A DNA stretch of 64,000 bases from the NCBI GenBank assembly GCA_001414345.1, contig LLCB01000026.1, positions 124,001 to 188,000 of the forward strand. Direction: 5' to 3'. This DNA comes from Hymenoscyphus infarciens (Eukaryota; Ascomycota; Leotiomycetes; Helotiales; Helotiaceae). This document shows, in pieces, positions 27,734 to 40,919 of the stretch. Position 1 is the stretch's first letter; every line of letters starts with the position of its first letter. The notes beneath the pieces were generated by a model, which did not search any database, was not told the origin of the DNA, and saw only the letters and a program-made list of their open reading frames with translations. The translations under genes were made by a program, and so were the position numbers.

Positions 27734-30342
27734 TCAATCAAGATCATCTTGCTCCTCGGAATCTGCTACCCTTGCTCTCTTGTATTGCCCATTTGATAGT
27801 GAAAGTGAAGGAGTCGGAGAGTCGGTGTGGAGACGCTTTTTAGAACCATTGACAACACTCGACGGACCGCTGTCACCATTTTTGGTAGGAATTGCATTGA
27901 CACGGCTTGCCAACTTCGCGTATTGACTAGACATCAAATCGTTGTACGTATCCAGATCCTTCTTCACGTCTTTTCGATGCTTCTCAATCTCGGAGGAGTT
28001 TGCCTGCAATGTCAACTCCACATTACTAAGACGTAGCTGGAATTCTCCAAGAGTACGAAGATTATACTCTGCGTTGCTCCCTGGGCCGGCTGACTCGAGC
28101 GCTTGAGTGCGGCCTTGTAAAAGTTTTACTAACTCGTAAAGCTGGTCGACCTTTGGGAACATATCTTGAGCAAATGCATCACTCATTCCCTTGTAGATAT
28201 CAACAGTGGTAACGTTGTTGTACCGACTGTCAAGGTTCGTGACGGCGTTTCCATTGGCGTGGCAACTAGCTTTCAGATACACAATGGAGTTTTCAATTGA
28301 ACTGAACTTTTGCCCCTGTTCGGTCCACATGGAGTCGAGTTGCGTGTGGAACTGATTAACTTGTCCTTCCAGAGCCTGGACTTTGGTGCTGAGTGTTTGT
28401 GCATCAATACCCTCTTTTAGCTGCACAATATCATCCTTGACCTCCTTGCACATTTGCTTCAGAAGATTAACCTGTTCCCCAAAACCCTCCTCTAAGCCTT
28501 CGAACTGGTCTTCAATCGAAAGTTTCAACTCCTCAATGGCAGCTTTGAAACCACTCGTGATGGAATCTTGTGGAGGTTGAGCTGCGACCCAGGATGCCGA
28601 CCTCTGGACTTCTCTGGGCTCTTTGGACCGAGTCTCGAGACGCTCGATATCCTTCTTGGCGGTTGCAAGCTCACTGGCTAAGTTTTTAACGCCCTGGGAT
28701 TCGATATTCGGGCTAGACCGGTTGGTTGTCTTTCCAAGGAAAGAGATTCGCTCTTTTATTGTTTCGAGGGCCTTGGATTGATCATCAGTCGAGGATTTAA
28801 CACGATCTTTCACAGCTTGTATTTCTTCGGAATTTCTGGCCAAAAGTTCAGCTGTAGCGGCAGCCGTATCTTTGACTTCTTTGAGCCCGCCAACAAGACT
28901 GTCGAACTTTTTGGAATCCGAGTCTTGGTCTGAGAGGAGGATATTAAGATTTTTCTGAAGGGAACTGATGCTGGTTGACTTGTCCGACTTTAGCGTCCCC
29001 ACAACAGCTGAATTGGCTTTGCTGCTGGCCTCCAAGATATCTACTCGATCAGACAACTTCGCCACGTCGCCAAGTTTTTGTTGAATATTGGGCTGAGGAG
29101 TGGCAGACTTGCGGTCAGAAAGTTGCTTTTTAACCTGGATTTTGAAATCGTTGAAATCCTCCTCAGACTTGGACTTCAGCTGTACAGCTTTTTCTTCAGC
29201 CTTGTCTTGCTGGCTTTTGAGTTCGGATAAAGTCGACGCCAGCTCGTTAACCTTCCCCTCGACCTTTGAATGGTTCTCAAGTATATCCTCTGTTCTCCGG
29301 AGTCTGGACTCGTTGGCAACCTGTCGTTTTCCAAGCTCCAAACACTGTTTGCGAACCTCCTCAAGTTTAGATTCTTGCCCCTCGGTGACAGATTTTGAAT
29401 TGGACATCTGAGAATGGGAAAGTGTAAGTAGGTTGTTAGTGGAATCTCTGACACTGTGCAGCGACTTCTTCTGTTCCTCTAACTCTGCTTCTAAAGCATT
29501 GCACCTCTTGCTGAGCCTATCAAAATCCTCCTTGGACTTTGTGTCCTCTTTTGGCGATAGCATCTTAGCGCAACCTTTTAAGATATCTGGCACAATCTTG
29601 GCAGCAATTTTGTCGCAGTTAGTCTTCAGGTTTGCTTGACGCTCCTCTAACTTTCCGCAGATAGATTTGTATTTCTTATCAGTCTCATCTGTGCTTCTCT
29701 TTTGGCGGGTCTCAATGACTGGGAACTTTCCACCGTGCGGGCCTGATTCCTGTTTTGAGTGCACCTTCTTCACAGCTGTCTGTGATTCTTCAAGATTCTG
29801 CTTCTCCGACATCAAAAGCATCGTGTTGATATTGTCATTGGAAAGCTGAGCAAAGATTGCGCTTAAAGTCATAGCTATTGCACAGCTAGCTTCCGCCTGT
29901 ATTTCAGGGGCTCTGCCTGGGTTCACTGGAGGAGGTGGTGGTAAAGAGTTGGATTTCGGAATTTGGCGATCATCTGTAGGACCAGGAGCTCGAGCCACAG
30001 AATCACTAAGGTCTACTTGCAAGTTAGAAAGGTTTCAGGTGAGATAAAGGTCTTCCTCCACGAATAGATTAAAACACGGCGATAAGCAGAAATGGATTTG
30101 GGTGGTCCCGTACCTCTAGTAGGCCGAGGTGGTCTATTTGGTGAACGTGAGTCTCGACTATCTCTTTGAACATGGGCATCGCGACGGTCACGAGGGCCGT
30201 TTGCAGGCGAGCGCCCTCTTCCTGAAACTGGGCTGTTGTTATTATATGCTGGCTCGTATGAGTCGTATCTGTCTCTATATGGGCGATTACCGCCAGAGCC
30301 CGTAGACCGACGGTTATAGTCTCTTCCGGGTGATCTAGACAT
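27734..30342 (-). CDS. long coiled-coil protein with Arg/Asp/Ser-rich N-terminus
   Basis: Two exons, complement of 27734-30015 and 30114-30342, give 836 residues. The intron (98 bp) has donor gtacgg, branch site ctaac close to the acceptor, and phase 1. Residues 1-76 are rich in Arg, Ser, Asp and Pro (RDRRD, RDSRDSRSPNRPPRPTR), like RS or RGG-type RNA-associated tails. A proline stretch (SLPPPPPVNPG) follows. From about residue 140 to 770 the protein is almost entirely heptad-like and rich in Lys, Glu, Leu and Ser, predicting an extended coiled coil. The C-terminus has a basic cluster, KKRLHTD...YKRARV, that would serve as a nuclear localisation signal, then an acidic tail. I recognise no named family. 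A nuclear scaffold or RNA-processing partner is possible, but this is inference. Its start is divergent from RVB2. Confidence 0.8.
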
Positions 30343-33006
<2,664 letters not shown>

Positions 33007-33274
33007 TTTTTATTGTCGAAGTAGGAAAGGGCGTTTGGAGTGGATCAATTAATAGCTGCCACTTGGCTTTGACAGCGACCAATTAGACATGTGTTTGTAT
33101 GTATGAGTACGAAAAAGCCGGGGTGCAATCGGGTAAGTGGAGCAGGTTATATAGCAGTAAGCAAAAGGGAAATACCAATCTGAACAATCATGGGAAAGTC
33201 TTTTGTAATACTTTTTTTCCTTTCCGTTTTTGGGTATCATATATCTTTTCCTGACTTTGGCCACGTTTTAATAC

Positions 33275-34708
33275 TCATACAAAGTTCACAACCCGACTCC
33301 AGGCTTTCTCATCGCCAACTCTTCTAAATTCCACACCTTCTCCGAAATATCCAGCCGCTTGCCAGGCCGCCATCGTAGCGCCGTCATAAGGGCCTTGTTT
33401 GACATCACCGTCTCTCCCATCTGTCCACCGATATTCCCACATGATGGCTGGTTTTATCCCATTGACCAAGGCCAAAGCTTCATCACCAACTAATGGCTCC
33501 ACCCAGTCCTCGCCTGATTCTTTCCGATATTGACGAATCAGCATTTCACGCTCTTGTTCATAGATTTCGGTCTGTCCCCTCGTCAAGAGTTGGTCAGCAG
33601 CTCCTGTGATAGAGTTGACTGCTTCTTTGATTTTGATCTGGACTGGATCTTCAGGAGCATCGGTATCCATGGCGTCCTCATTCCCCTTGTGCTTCTTGAG
33701 CTTCCATTTAGGGATCTTCTTTGTTTTTGTTTGGGACTTTCCTAGACGTGCCAGAGCTTCGAGGACTGTTTCTCCTTTCTCAAGTTGTAAGATAAGAGTA
33801 CGTAGAATATCAGGTAGGAGAAGAGCATCGTCTTCCAGCCGTTTTTGCCGCCTTTCTGCCTCCCGCTTTTCGTGGGCTTCCGCTGCTTTTTTCATATCCT
33901 TTTTGTTGATGCCTTCAAGCCACGAGTCGTGTTTCGATTCAGGATCCTGTGCTTTTCGGACGAAATTCCCGGCATCGTCGAAACGTCCTTCTTCCTGTTC
34001 CGCCTTCATATTGAATGCGTCGACTTTGGGGGCATTCCTCTTGAGACCTCCAGCTCCAACTTCCTCATCAATGCCTTCTTCTTCCGCAGCTAACGCAGCG
34101 TCGTCTTCGTCATCACTACTCTCGTGATCGTCCATTGCGTGTGAAGATAGCTTGCCATTGGGATCCAGTGCAAAATTGGAAGAAACATGGCCACCGGACT
34201 TGCTGTTTTCGACTTGACCCTCAATCTCATCTGCCTCCAAAAACCTCACTGCCTTTTCTTTTCGTTTCCTCGCGTTTAACCCCTCCTCTCCATCACCGTC
34301 GTCTTCCTCCAAATCCGCAAACATGTCTTCATCCTCGTCTTCATCCCCTCCTTTATTGTTTTCCCCATCTTTAGAGTATCCTTCCAGCGCCTCTGCGAAG
34401 CTAACCTCTCCCTTCCCCTTCCTCGCTTTCGCCCGCTCCTCTGCCCGCCCATCAAAGCCTTCGTTCTCGGAATCGCTGTCGAAGCCATCAATGTTGACCG
34501 CCCCACGCTTTGTGCCTGCTCCTGCAACGCCAATGACATCTGCTTCAAGGATTGCATCCTCCTCAGGTGCATCGGCGGCGAGGGCAGAGGGGTTGCGGAT
34601 ATCGAATTTTGGTTTCTTGGAGGGGCCGTCTTGGTCCTCGGCGTGATGGGTGCGGGCAAAGGCCTCGCCCCCTCGTTTTGGTCGCGCGGCTGAGAATCTG
34701 GAACTCAT
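33275..34708 (-). CDS. LIN1: LIN1/CD2BP2-like GYF-domain U5 snRNP protein
   Basis: A single exon of 477 residues. The C-terminal ~60 residues form a GYF domain, with WEYRWTDG, then QGPYDGATMAAWQAAGYF, matching the GP[YF]-x4-M-x2-W-x3-GYF core that binds proline-rich ligands. The rest is highly acidic and basic low-complexity sequence with a bipartite nuclear signal (KKPKFD near the N-terminus), a DSDSENEGFDGR stretch and an HDSWLEGI-type motif typical of Lin1/CD2BP2. Known relatives are the 52K component of the U5 snRNP and act in tri-snRNP assembly. The start codon is 345 bp from the divergent UFD1 start. The start is well set because MSSRFSAARPKRGG resembles other fungal Lin1 N-termini. Confidence 0.9.
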   Translation of the reverse strand: MSSRFSAARPKRGGEAFARTHHAEDQDGPSKKPKFDIRNPSALAADAPEEDAILEADVIGVAGAGTKRGAVNIDGFDSDSENEGFDGRAEERAKARKGKGEVSFAEALEGYSKDGENNKGGDEDEDEDMFADLEEDDGDGEEGLNARKRKEKAVRFLEADEIEGQVENSKSGGHVSSNFALDPNGKLSSHAMDDHESSDDEDDAALAAEEEGIDEEVGAGGLKRNAPKVDAFNMKAEQEEGRFDDAGNFVRKAQDPESKHDSWLEGINKKDMKKAAEAHEKREAERRQKRLEDDALLLPDILRTLILQLEKGETVLEALARLGKSQTKTKKIPKWKLKKHKGNEDAMDTDAPEDPVQIKIKEAVNSITGAADQLLTRGQTEIYEQEREMLIRQYRKESGEDWVEPLVGDEALALVNGIKPAIMWEYRWTDGRDGDVKQGPYDGATMAAWQAAGYFGEGVEFRRVGDEKAWSRVVNFV

Positions 34709-35053
34709 GGTGTGACCCTCTTTGCGGATTAAGATTTGTAGACAGATTAAACGAAAGTATTGGGCGTGAATGGAATGTTGTAGTCTTCTTGTTGACTTGG
34801 CCTTGGGGCGATAAGATTGTCGCGAGACTTCGGCAGCCTTCTCTCAGGCACCACCCAAAAACGTCATATTGATTGCTTGGGAGCTCCGAGGTCTTTTGCT
34901 GGAGTACACAACACAACACAACACAACACCCTTTCTACTTCTACTCCCCCTCGTTTCTATTTCTGATTCTGCCTTCGATTCTACTTCTGCAGCGACCGCT
35001 CTCTCTTTCCAAAGTACTCCGTACCCAAGTGACTGCGTACAATTCTAGCAACG
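34709..35053. promoter_or_regulatory. bidirectional promoter LIN1 / UFD1
   Basis: A compact 345-bp spacer between divergent starts. It has an acaac pentamer array at about 34,907-34,927 and a pyrimidine-rich tract (ctttctacttctactccccc) on the UFD1 side, typical of TATA-less fungal promoters. Confidence 0.5.
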
Positions 35054-36339
35054 ATGGTATGTTTTCTTTGTCCCATGATCACGGCGTCATCCAAGAATGC
35101 TGAGCTGACCATTTATATATAGTTCAACCCGGGCTACTTCCAGTCAGAGGAGGATATGTACAGCATGATGCAAGCAGGACGGGGCGGCGCCAGGGGCGCC
35201 AACAAAAGATTCGATGAATACTATCGATGCTATCCCACCGTCATGCTCCCAGGAGCCGAGCGAACTCATCTCAACTATGGTGGCAAGATCATTCTACCAC
35301 CCTCAGCCCTGGAGAAGCTCACACGTCTTCACATCACCTACCCCATGCTGTTCGAGCTCATAAATGGAAACGAGGACAAGCATACTCACGCGGGAGTCTT
35401 GGAGTTTGTTGCAGAAGAGGGAAAGGTCTATCTTCCCCACTGGGTAGGTAACCCCTCAAAGCTTAGAAGAAGCTCTCTAATCTCTTGCAGATGATGAACA
35501 CGCTTCTTCTCGATACGGGAGATCTTATTGAAATCAAATCAACAGATCTTTCGCTAGCCAAATTTGTCAAACTACAAGCCCAAGATGTCAATTTCCTCGA
35601 CATCTCCGATCCCAAAGCTGTTCTCGAAAAAGTGTTCCGCGACTTTGCGACGGTTACTCAGGGAGACATATTCAGTTTCACATACAACGATACGGTCTAC
35701 GATGTTGCTGTTGTCGAGGTGAAGCCAACCAGCGAGAAAATGGGTGTCAGCATGTTGGAGACGGACGTGGAGGTCGATTTTGCAGCCCCGGTTGGGTATG
35801 TCGATCCACCATCAAATAAAGGCAGCGGAACAAGTACACCAAGAAGTGTGGCTGGATTACCAGCAGGCGGGCTTTTGCACAGCCAAGGCACAATGGCCCA
35901 GGCTATCAACTACGATACCATCAAACCATCATCCGGTGCTGCAGCAGCAGGTGCCAAAGCTGTTTCATCAAACTTCCTACTTGGTGGACAAAAGCTCAAC
36001 GCGAAGAAAGGTGGAAAAGCACCAACCCCCAAAGCATCTACACCCGTCGCCGGCACATCTACAAACCCTCCTCCCCAAGTTATTGTCCGTACCAGTGGAC
36101 CAGCACCACTCAGACTAACCCCCAACAAATTATTCTTCGGTTATGAGGTGAAGCCCCTGAAAACACAGGAGGACAAGGATAAAGAGAATGCCAATGCACT
36201 ACAACCACACTTTGCCGGTCAGGGCAATACACTTCGAGGAGGACCAGTCAAGCCAAGGCCAGAATCAGAAAAGCCAGCTGAGCCAGAGAAAAAGCCGGAA
36301 CCTTCCGTAGGTCGACGACTTGACGGAAAGAAGGTTTGA
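35054..36339 (+). CDS. UFD1: ubiquitin fusion degradation protein 1
   Basis: Ufd1, which with Npl4 recruits Cdc48/p97 to ubiquitylated substrates in ER-associated and nuclear protein degradation. Exons 35054-35056, 35123-35443 and 35491-36339 give 390 residues. The first exon is only the ATG codon, followed directly by an intron (gtatgt...atag). The double-psi barrel N-domain begins FNPGYF and includes KIILPPSALEKL, PMLFELIN, GVLEFVAEEGKVYLPHW and LLLDTGDL. Residues ~230-300 are low complexity (GAAAAGAKAVSS). A p97-binding SHP box is visible near residue 349 (FAGQGNTLRGG). The length is normal for fungal Ufd1. Confidence 0.95.
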
Positions 36340-36946
36340 TGATGTGTGATTTTGCCGGTATTGGTTCTTTGGGCGTTGGGAGAAAAGGCATTTGGCGTTG
36401 AGGTATGGCATTACAGTGGGCAGATCTGGTATCATGTGAGGCGCAGAATAAGTGGAAATATTACCAAATGGAATTCTGAACTTCCAGGTTTGATCTTTCA
36501 ACCTGCAAATGAAATTTGAGCTTAGGTTTGCCAGTCTACGTTCTCTCAGTGTGCTGCGTGCCCTTTTTTGTCTATTCTGTTACGCTTCGTTTGTTGCTAT
36601 CTTTCGTTTCTTAGTCGCCTAAAGGCAGTCTCGTTTCTCGATCTTTTCTTTATAAAAAAATTGTTTAAATGGGTTTCAGCAGACAAATCCCCGGGAAATC
36701 TGTTTCGGCCACATAGGCGAAAGCTCGGGGATCCAGAGTTCCTTTTCGCGAGCCAATTCTGCTAGCCCCAAAATTTGGGAGGGGAGTGCCAACCTTAAGG
36801 TGAACACTTCTATTACTAGGACCTCTGTCTTCTCCTCGCTGAGAGACGTTGATGTGTTTTCGAAGTGGTGTTTTGTAATACTGCTAGCTCTTACCCTATT
36901 TCTTCGCTGCCGCGGGTTCAACAACCTGTTATTCTCAACCTTGCCT
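36340..36946. other. UFD1 3' flank, no gene seen
   Basis: Ordinary intergenic sequence. Short frames on both strands lack conserved motifs. The first ~150 bp likely contain the UFD1 3' UTR. Confidence 0.4.
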
Positions 36947-37430
36947 ACCACCATCCCACCCATGGGAGGGTTAGTCTTCTTAATTAGTCTCACTTTTTAA
37001 TTAGTCTAAACAGATTAATAGATAATACTCTTCTAGGATATCAAACCCACTTTAAGGCTATCCACAAGTCATAGAAATTCAGTGTGAAATAAGATAAATT
37101 CTAGCTAATTTCAAGTAGATTTCCTCTAAAAGGATCTCCTAACTAGAGCACTTAACATAAGGTAAGTTATGATGAAAGTTCTTTATTTTACTAAGAACGA
37201 GAAGGAGGAGTAGTTTATAGGAGGTCTTATTCTACGAGAAGAGCTATAACCGCGCCTATAATTATCTATTTTTAGCTAGGAAACCATTAGTATATTACGT
37301 AATAATATATCTCTGAAAAGCTTTATACTCACGATATTCTAAGAACTAACGTCTAGTTTCGGCCTGGAGTATCTATCAATCTGGTTAGACTAATTAAAAA
37401 GACCAACCCTCCCGTGGGTAAGATGGTGGT
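36947..37430. mobile_element. probable MITE with ~45-60 bp terminal inverted repeats
   Basis: The left end (36,947-36,991, starting accaccatcccacccatggg) pairs as an inverted repeat with the right end (37,384-37,430), with about 85-90% match. The match continues inward (taattagtctaa, cagatt.atagata) after an ~18-bp extra segment in the left arm that duplicates aattagtct. The ~380-bp centre is AT-rich and has no open frame. Size, inverted ends and lack of coding capacity fit a non-autonomous DNA transposon. I could not define a clear target-site duplication. Confidence 0.7.
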
Positions 37431-37695
37431 GGGTGGACGGGTGGGATAGTAGATCCGACGATTAGTATGCCACGGAAGTTGCTTATTGAAGAGAAGGCTG
37501 AACTCAAGTCCAACAAAGGGTCCTCTCTCGTCATTCGTCTACGGGTCTCGCTTGGACCGCCAAGTCACACCCCTTAGGTCACTAGCGCTTATGATTGGCA
37601 TAGTCACACCGAATTACATGGAGTCACCTCAAGGATACATAAACCTCACAATCTGAAAATCTAAATCAATTCCTCAGCGGAGTTTATACCCAGCT
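37431..37695 (+). promoter_or_regulatory. promoter region of the glutamyl-tRNA synthetase gene
   Basis: This short leader lies between the MITE end and the start codon, so the element sits within about 270 bp of the gene. No TATA box stands out. Confidence 0.35.
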
Positions 37696-39938
37696 ATGGC
37701 AAGTCTTGAGATTGCAACCAAGGCCAACGCAGCACTTGTATTGCCAAGCTTGTTGCTGGCAAATTATTTGGAGTACAATGCACTCCTTTCGCCAGTCTCG
37801 AAATGCTTCTCTAAGGGAGAAATCCTTGTCGACAAGAAACTCATACGACTGACTCTCACGGATGGGAGATCTTTCACAGACATTTCTGTTGTCAAATGTT
37901 TGTCTGAGCTTGCCATTGCGGGTGATACACCTCGAAGAGCTATAGAGGTATGTTCCTGTTTTCTTGTTCTTGGAAGAAGTTCACCGTTAAATAAAGCTTC
38001 ACAGATTCAGCAATGGATCAGAAGAAGCGAGGACTTTACTCAAACTGATTTTCAGTCACTACGGAGACCATTAGAGGAGCTCGATAAATCCCTTACATTA
38101 CGAACGCATCTTGTCGGTTACAGTCTAAGCGTGGCTGATTTGGCATTATGGGGAACCCTTCGTGGCAACAAAATCATTGTTGCTTCCATGAAGAAGAAAC
38201 CAAACAACGTCTCTCGATGGTACGATTACATTGAAAACAGCGTCCCATGGATCTCGGATGCCGTCTCGGAGCTCACAAACCACGCGTCGAAGGAACGGGC
38301 CGCCATGAGTGCCGCAGGTGCTAGCTTCGAAATCGACCTGCCAAACATTAGCGGCCCCATAGTGACTCGTTTCCCTCCTGAACCATCTGGATACTTGCAT
38401 ATCGGACACGCAAAAGCTGCACTTCTCAACGACTATTTCGCTCACAGGAATTCCGGTGGAACGTTGATATGTCGATTCGATGACACCAATCCTTCAAAGG
38501 AAAAGATGGAATTCCAAGACTCGATTATGGAGGATTTGAAGGCGATGGGGATCATCACTGAGAAAACGACATTTTCAAGTGATTACTTTCAAGAGATGTA
38601 CGAGTATGCCCTCCAGCTGATCAACAGTGGAAAAGCGTTCGCGGACGACTCGGAACTAGGAAAGGGAGATGAAGATCGCAAGAACCGAATGCCTTCAAAA
38701 AGACGTGAGATGGGAAGTGAAGAGACCCTCGAACATTTTGCAGAAATGAAGACGGGATCCGAGGAAGGCCAGCGATGGTGTATTCGCGCCAGAATTGCGT
38801 ATGGCAGTCCTAATGGTACTTTGAGGGATCCTGTCATCTACCGCTGCAATATGACTCCGCATCATCGGACTGGCACCCGGTGGAAGATTTACCCCACGTA
38901 TGATTTTTGTGCACCAATTTTGGATTCTGTTGAAGGTGTCACTCTTGCCTTACGTACCAACGAGTATCGGGATCGTAATGTCCAGTACGAGTGGATGCAA
39001 GATGCTCTCGGCCTTCGTAAAGTGACAATTTGGGACTTTTCAAGGCTGAGTTTTGTTCGTACTGTGCTCTCCAAGAGAAAGCTGACAAGAATTGTGGATG
39101 ATGGGAAAGTCTGGGGATGGGTAAGTAACCAAATTCTTTTGACTCAACCGCTTATTTGAGATTCGCTAACTTCTTGCTACAGGATGATCCACGCATGCCC
39201 ACAATTCGAGGAATATTACGTCGTGGAATGACAGTCTCTGCTCTACGCGAGTTCATCTTAAAACAAGGACCCAGCAGAAACATTCTCAACTTAGAATGGG
39301 GAGCTCTTTGGGCAATGAACAAGAGGGACATCGACCCCATCGTACCACGTCACACAGCAATCGTTCAGGACAATGCGGTGTACTGCGTTGTACGTGGTAT
39401 TGAGGCTCAAGAAGAGATCATGAAGCCAAAGTATATCAAAAATCTTGAACTGGGTTTGAAGAAAGTAATCTACGACAAGACAATCATCCTCGAGCAAGTG
39501 GACGCACAAAGCTTCGCTCAGGGTGAAGAGATTACACTCATGAACTGGGGCAACGCCAACGTTCGAAACATCACCAAAGATTCTGGGGAAAAGTTTGTCA
39601 CTGGGTTGGAATTGGAACTCCATCTCTCAGGTGATGTGAAGAAAACCAAGAAAATCAGCTGGCTAACTGCGACGAAAAGAAATCTTGTCCCTGTCGACCT
39701 CGTGGCATTTGATCATCTCATTACGAAGGATAAACTCGAGAAAGATGATGAACTTGAGACGTTTCTCGCTAAAGATACCGAGTTCCGAACTCAAGCTTTC
39801 GCAGATTGCAATGTAACCGAGCTACCTCGCGGATCAATCATTCAGTTCGAGCGTAAGGGGTATTATAAGCTTGATAGTTTGTACAAGGTTGATGGATCAC
39901 GGATGGTGTTCTTCGATATTCCTACTGGGAAGTCTTGA
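37696..39938 (+). CDS. GUS1: cytosolic glutamyl-tRNA synthetase
   Basis: Class I synthetase that charges tRNA-Glu in the cytosol. Exons 37696-37947, 38005-39120 and 39183-39938 give 707 residues, the length of the yeast enzyme. A GST-like N-terminal domain (~1-200), which binds the Arc1-type cofactor, precedes the catalytic Rossmann fold. The HIGH motif is RFPPEPSGYLHIGHAKAAL and the KMSKS-equivalent is LSKRKLT. Other class marks are CRFDDTNP, DPVIYRCN, YPTYDFC, the anticodon-domain start PRHTAIV, and GEEITLMNWGN. Intron 1 is 57 bp, a multiple of three with no in-frame stop, so retention would insert 19 residues. Several usually conserved positions look altered (for example KNRMPSKRREMGSEETLEHF), so a divergent paralogue cannot be excluded. 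Confidence 0.9.
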
Positions 39939-40919
39939 GAGGTTAGCTCCTGGGTTTTTTGTGAACAGGCAATTTTTGGTCACTCTGAATTTGTGAGTGA
40001 GCCTTAGGTAGTAAAAACTCCATTAAGAGTGTATTTCAGAAGCTCAGTGACTTCCTTTCCGAATAAGTGAGCACTTTCTGTATACTAAACAAGTAAGAGC
40101 GAAAGCTAGCTCTCGGTCTTGCGATCTGTTACCCCTTTTCTGACTACAACAACTAGAGTCTAGACTTATCCCGAATTAAAGTTGCCATGAATAAAAGACT
40201 ACACTCTACTTGTTTGTTCTCCACACTTGTCCTTTCAGCAAGCACCTAGTACTAGGTACGCCCCAGTAGCTTGGAAAGGCATTGGAGGAATAACTTCTTG
40301 CTCTGGTAACTAAGTTGAAGATTCAATTAAACAATCACTCAAGCACGGAAGTCGGGTAAAAGAAGCGAGTTCTAGTATGACATAGTTAAATACGTAGGCG
40401 TTTCTTTAAACTTAGTTTAGGTGAACCTAATTAACTTAAAACTTCTTGAGCAATTGTGCGAAATGAGTGGTCTTTTGATGAGTATTTAATACACCGTATA
40501 TAAGACATTCTCCAAACATCCGTCTATTCATTCAATCCTTCCAAACAGTCTTGAATGGTTATATTCAGAAGCGCAAGTCAGTATGTTTTTAAAGCTCCCT
40601 TCTTCGGATTTAAAAATAATATGAATATAGTTATCTTCTAGAGTGGCAGTTTAACAGCATACCGGAGCATCAAAAATAACATACTCTTCCAAGGTGAAGC
40701 AGCCAGGTTTCCCACTAGAAAGGATATAAGTGGTTTGGTCAATGATGCCCATTAATGCGCTTATGCCAACGGTTTGGGAATTGAATTATGCGAACAGTTG
40801 GGCACAATGGAATCTCGTCACCCTTCGTTATCCCAAGTCCTCACGAACAATTGTCAACGTTTATCCGCTGGTCAGGACAATTTGCTTTGTGGGCTGTGGA
40901 GGGATGTAGCCAGAAAGAT
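39939..40919. other. intergenic region with TATA-like site and short open frames
   Basis: No gene is firmly supported. A TATA-like box (cgtatataag) at about 40,493-40,502 is followed 50-60 bp later by an ATG (40,555) and a possible small intron (gtatgt...ttctag). Downstream, about 37 codons are open (SGSLTAYRSIKNN..., ending near 40,755), but the phases do not join cleanly. The opposite strand is also open over the same stretch. Confidence 0.35.

Noticed and set aside
33606..34127. 173-codon open frame on the plus strand, Ser/Phe-rich
   Set aside because: Antisense of the acidic low-complexity part of LIN1; such shadows arise from GA-rich codons.
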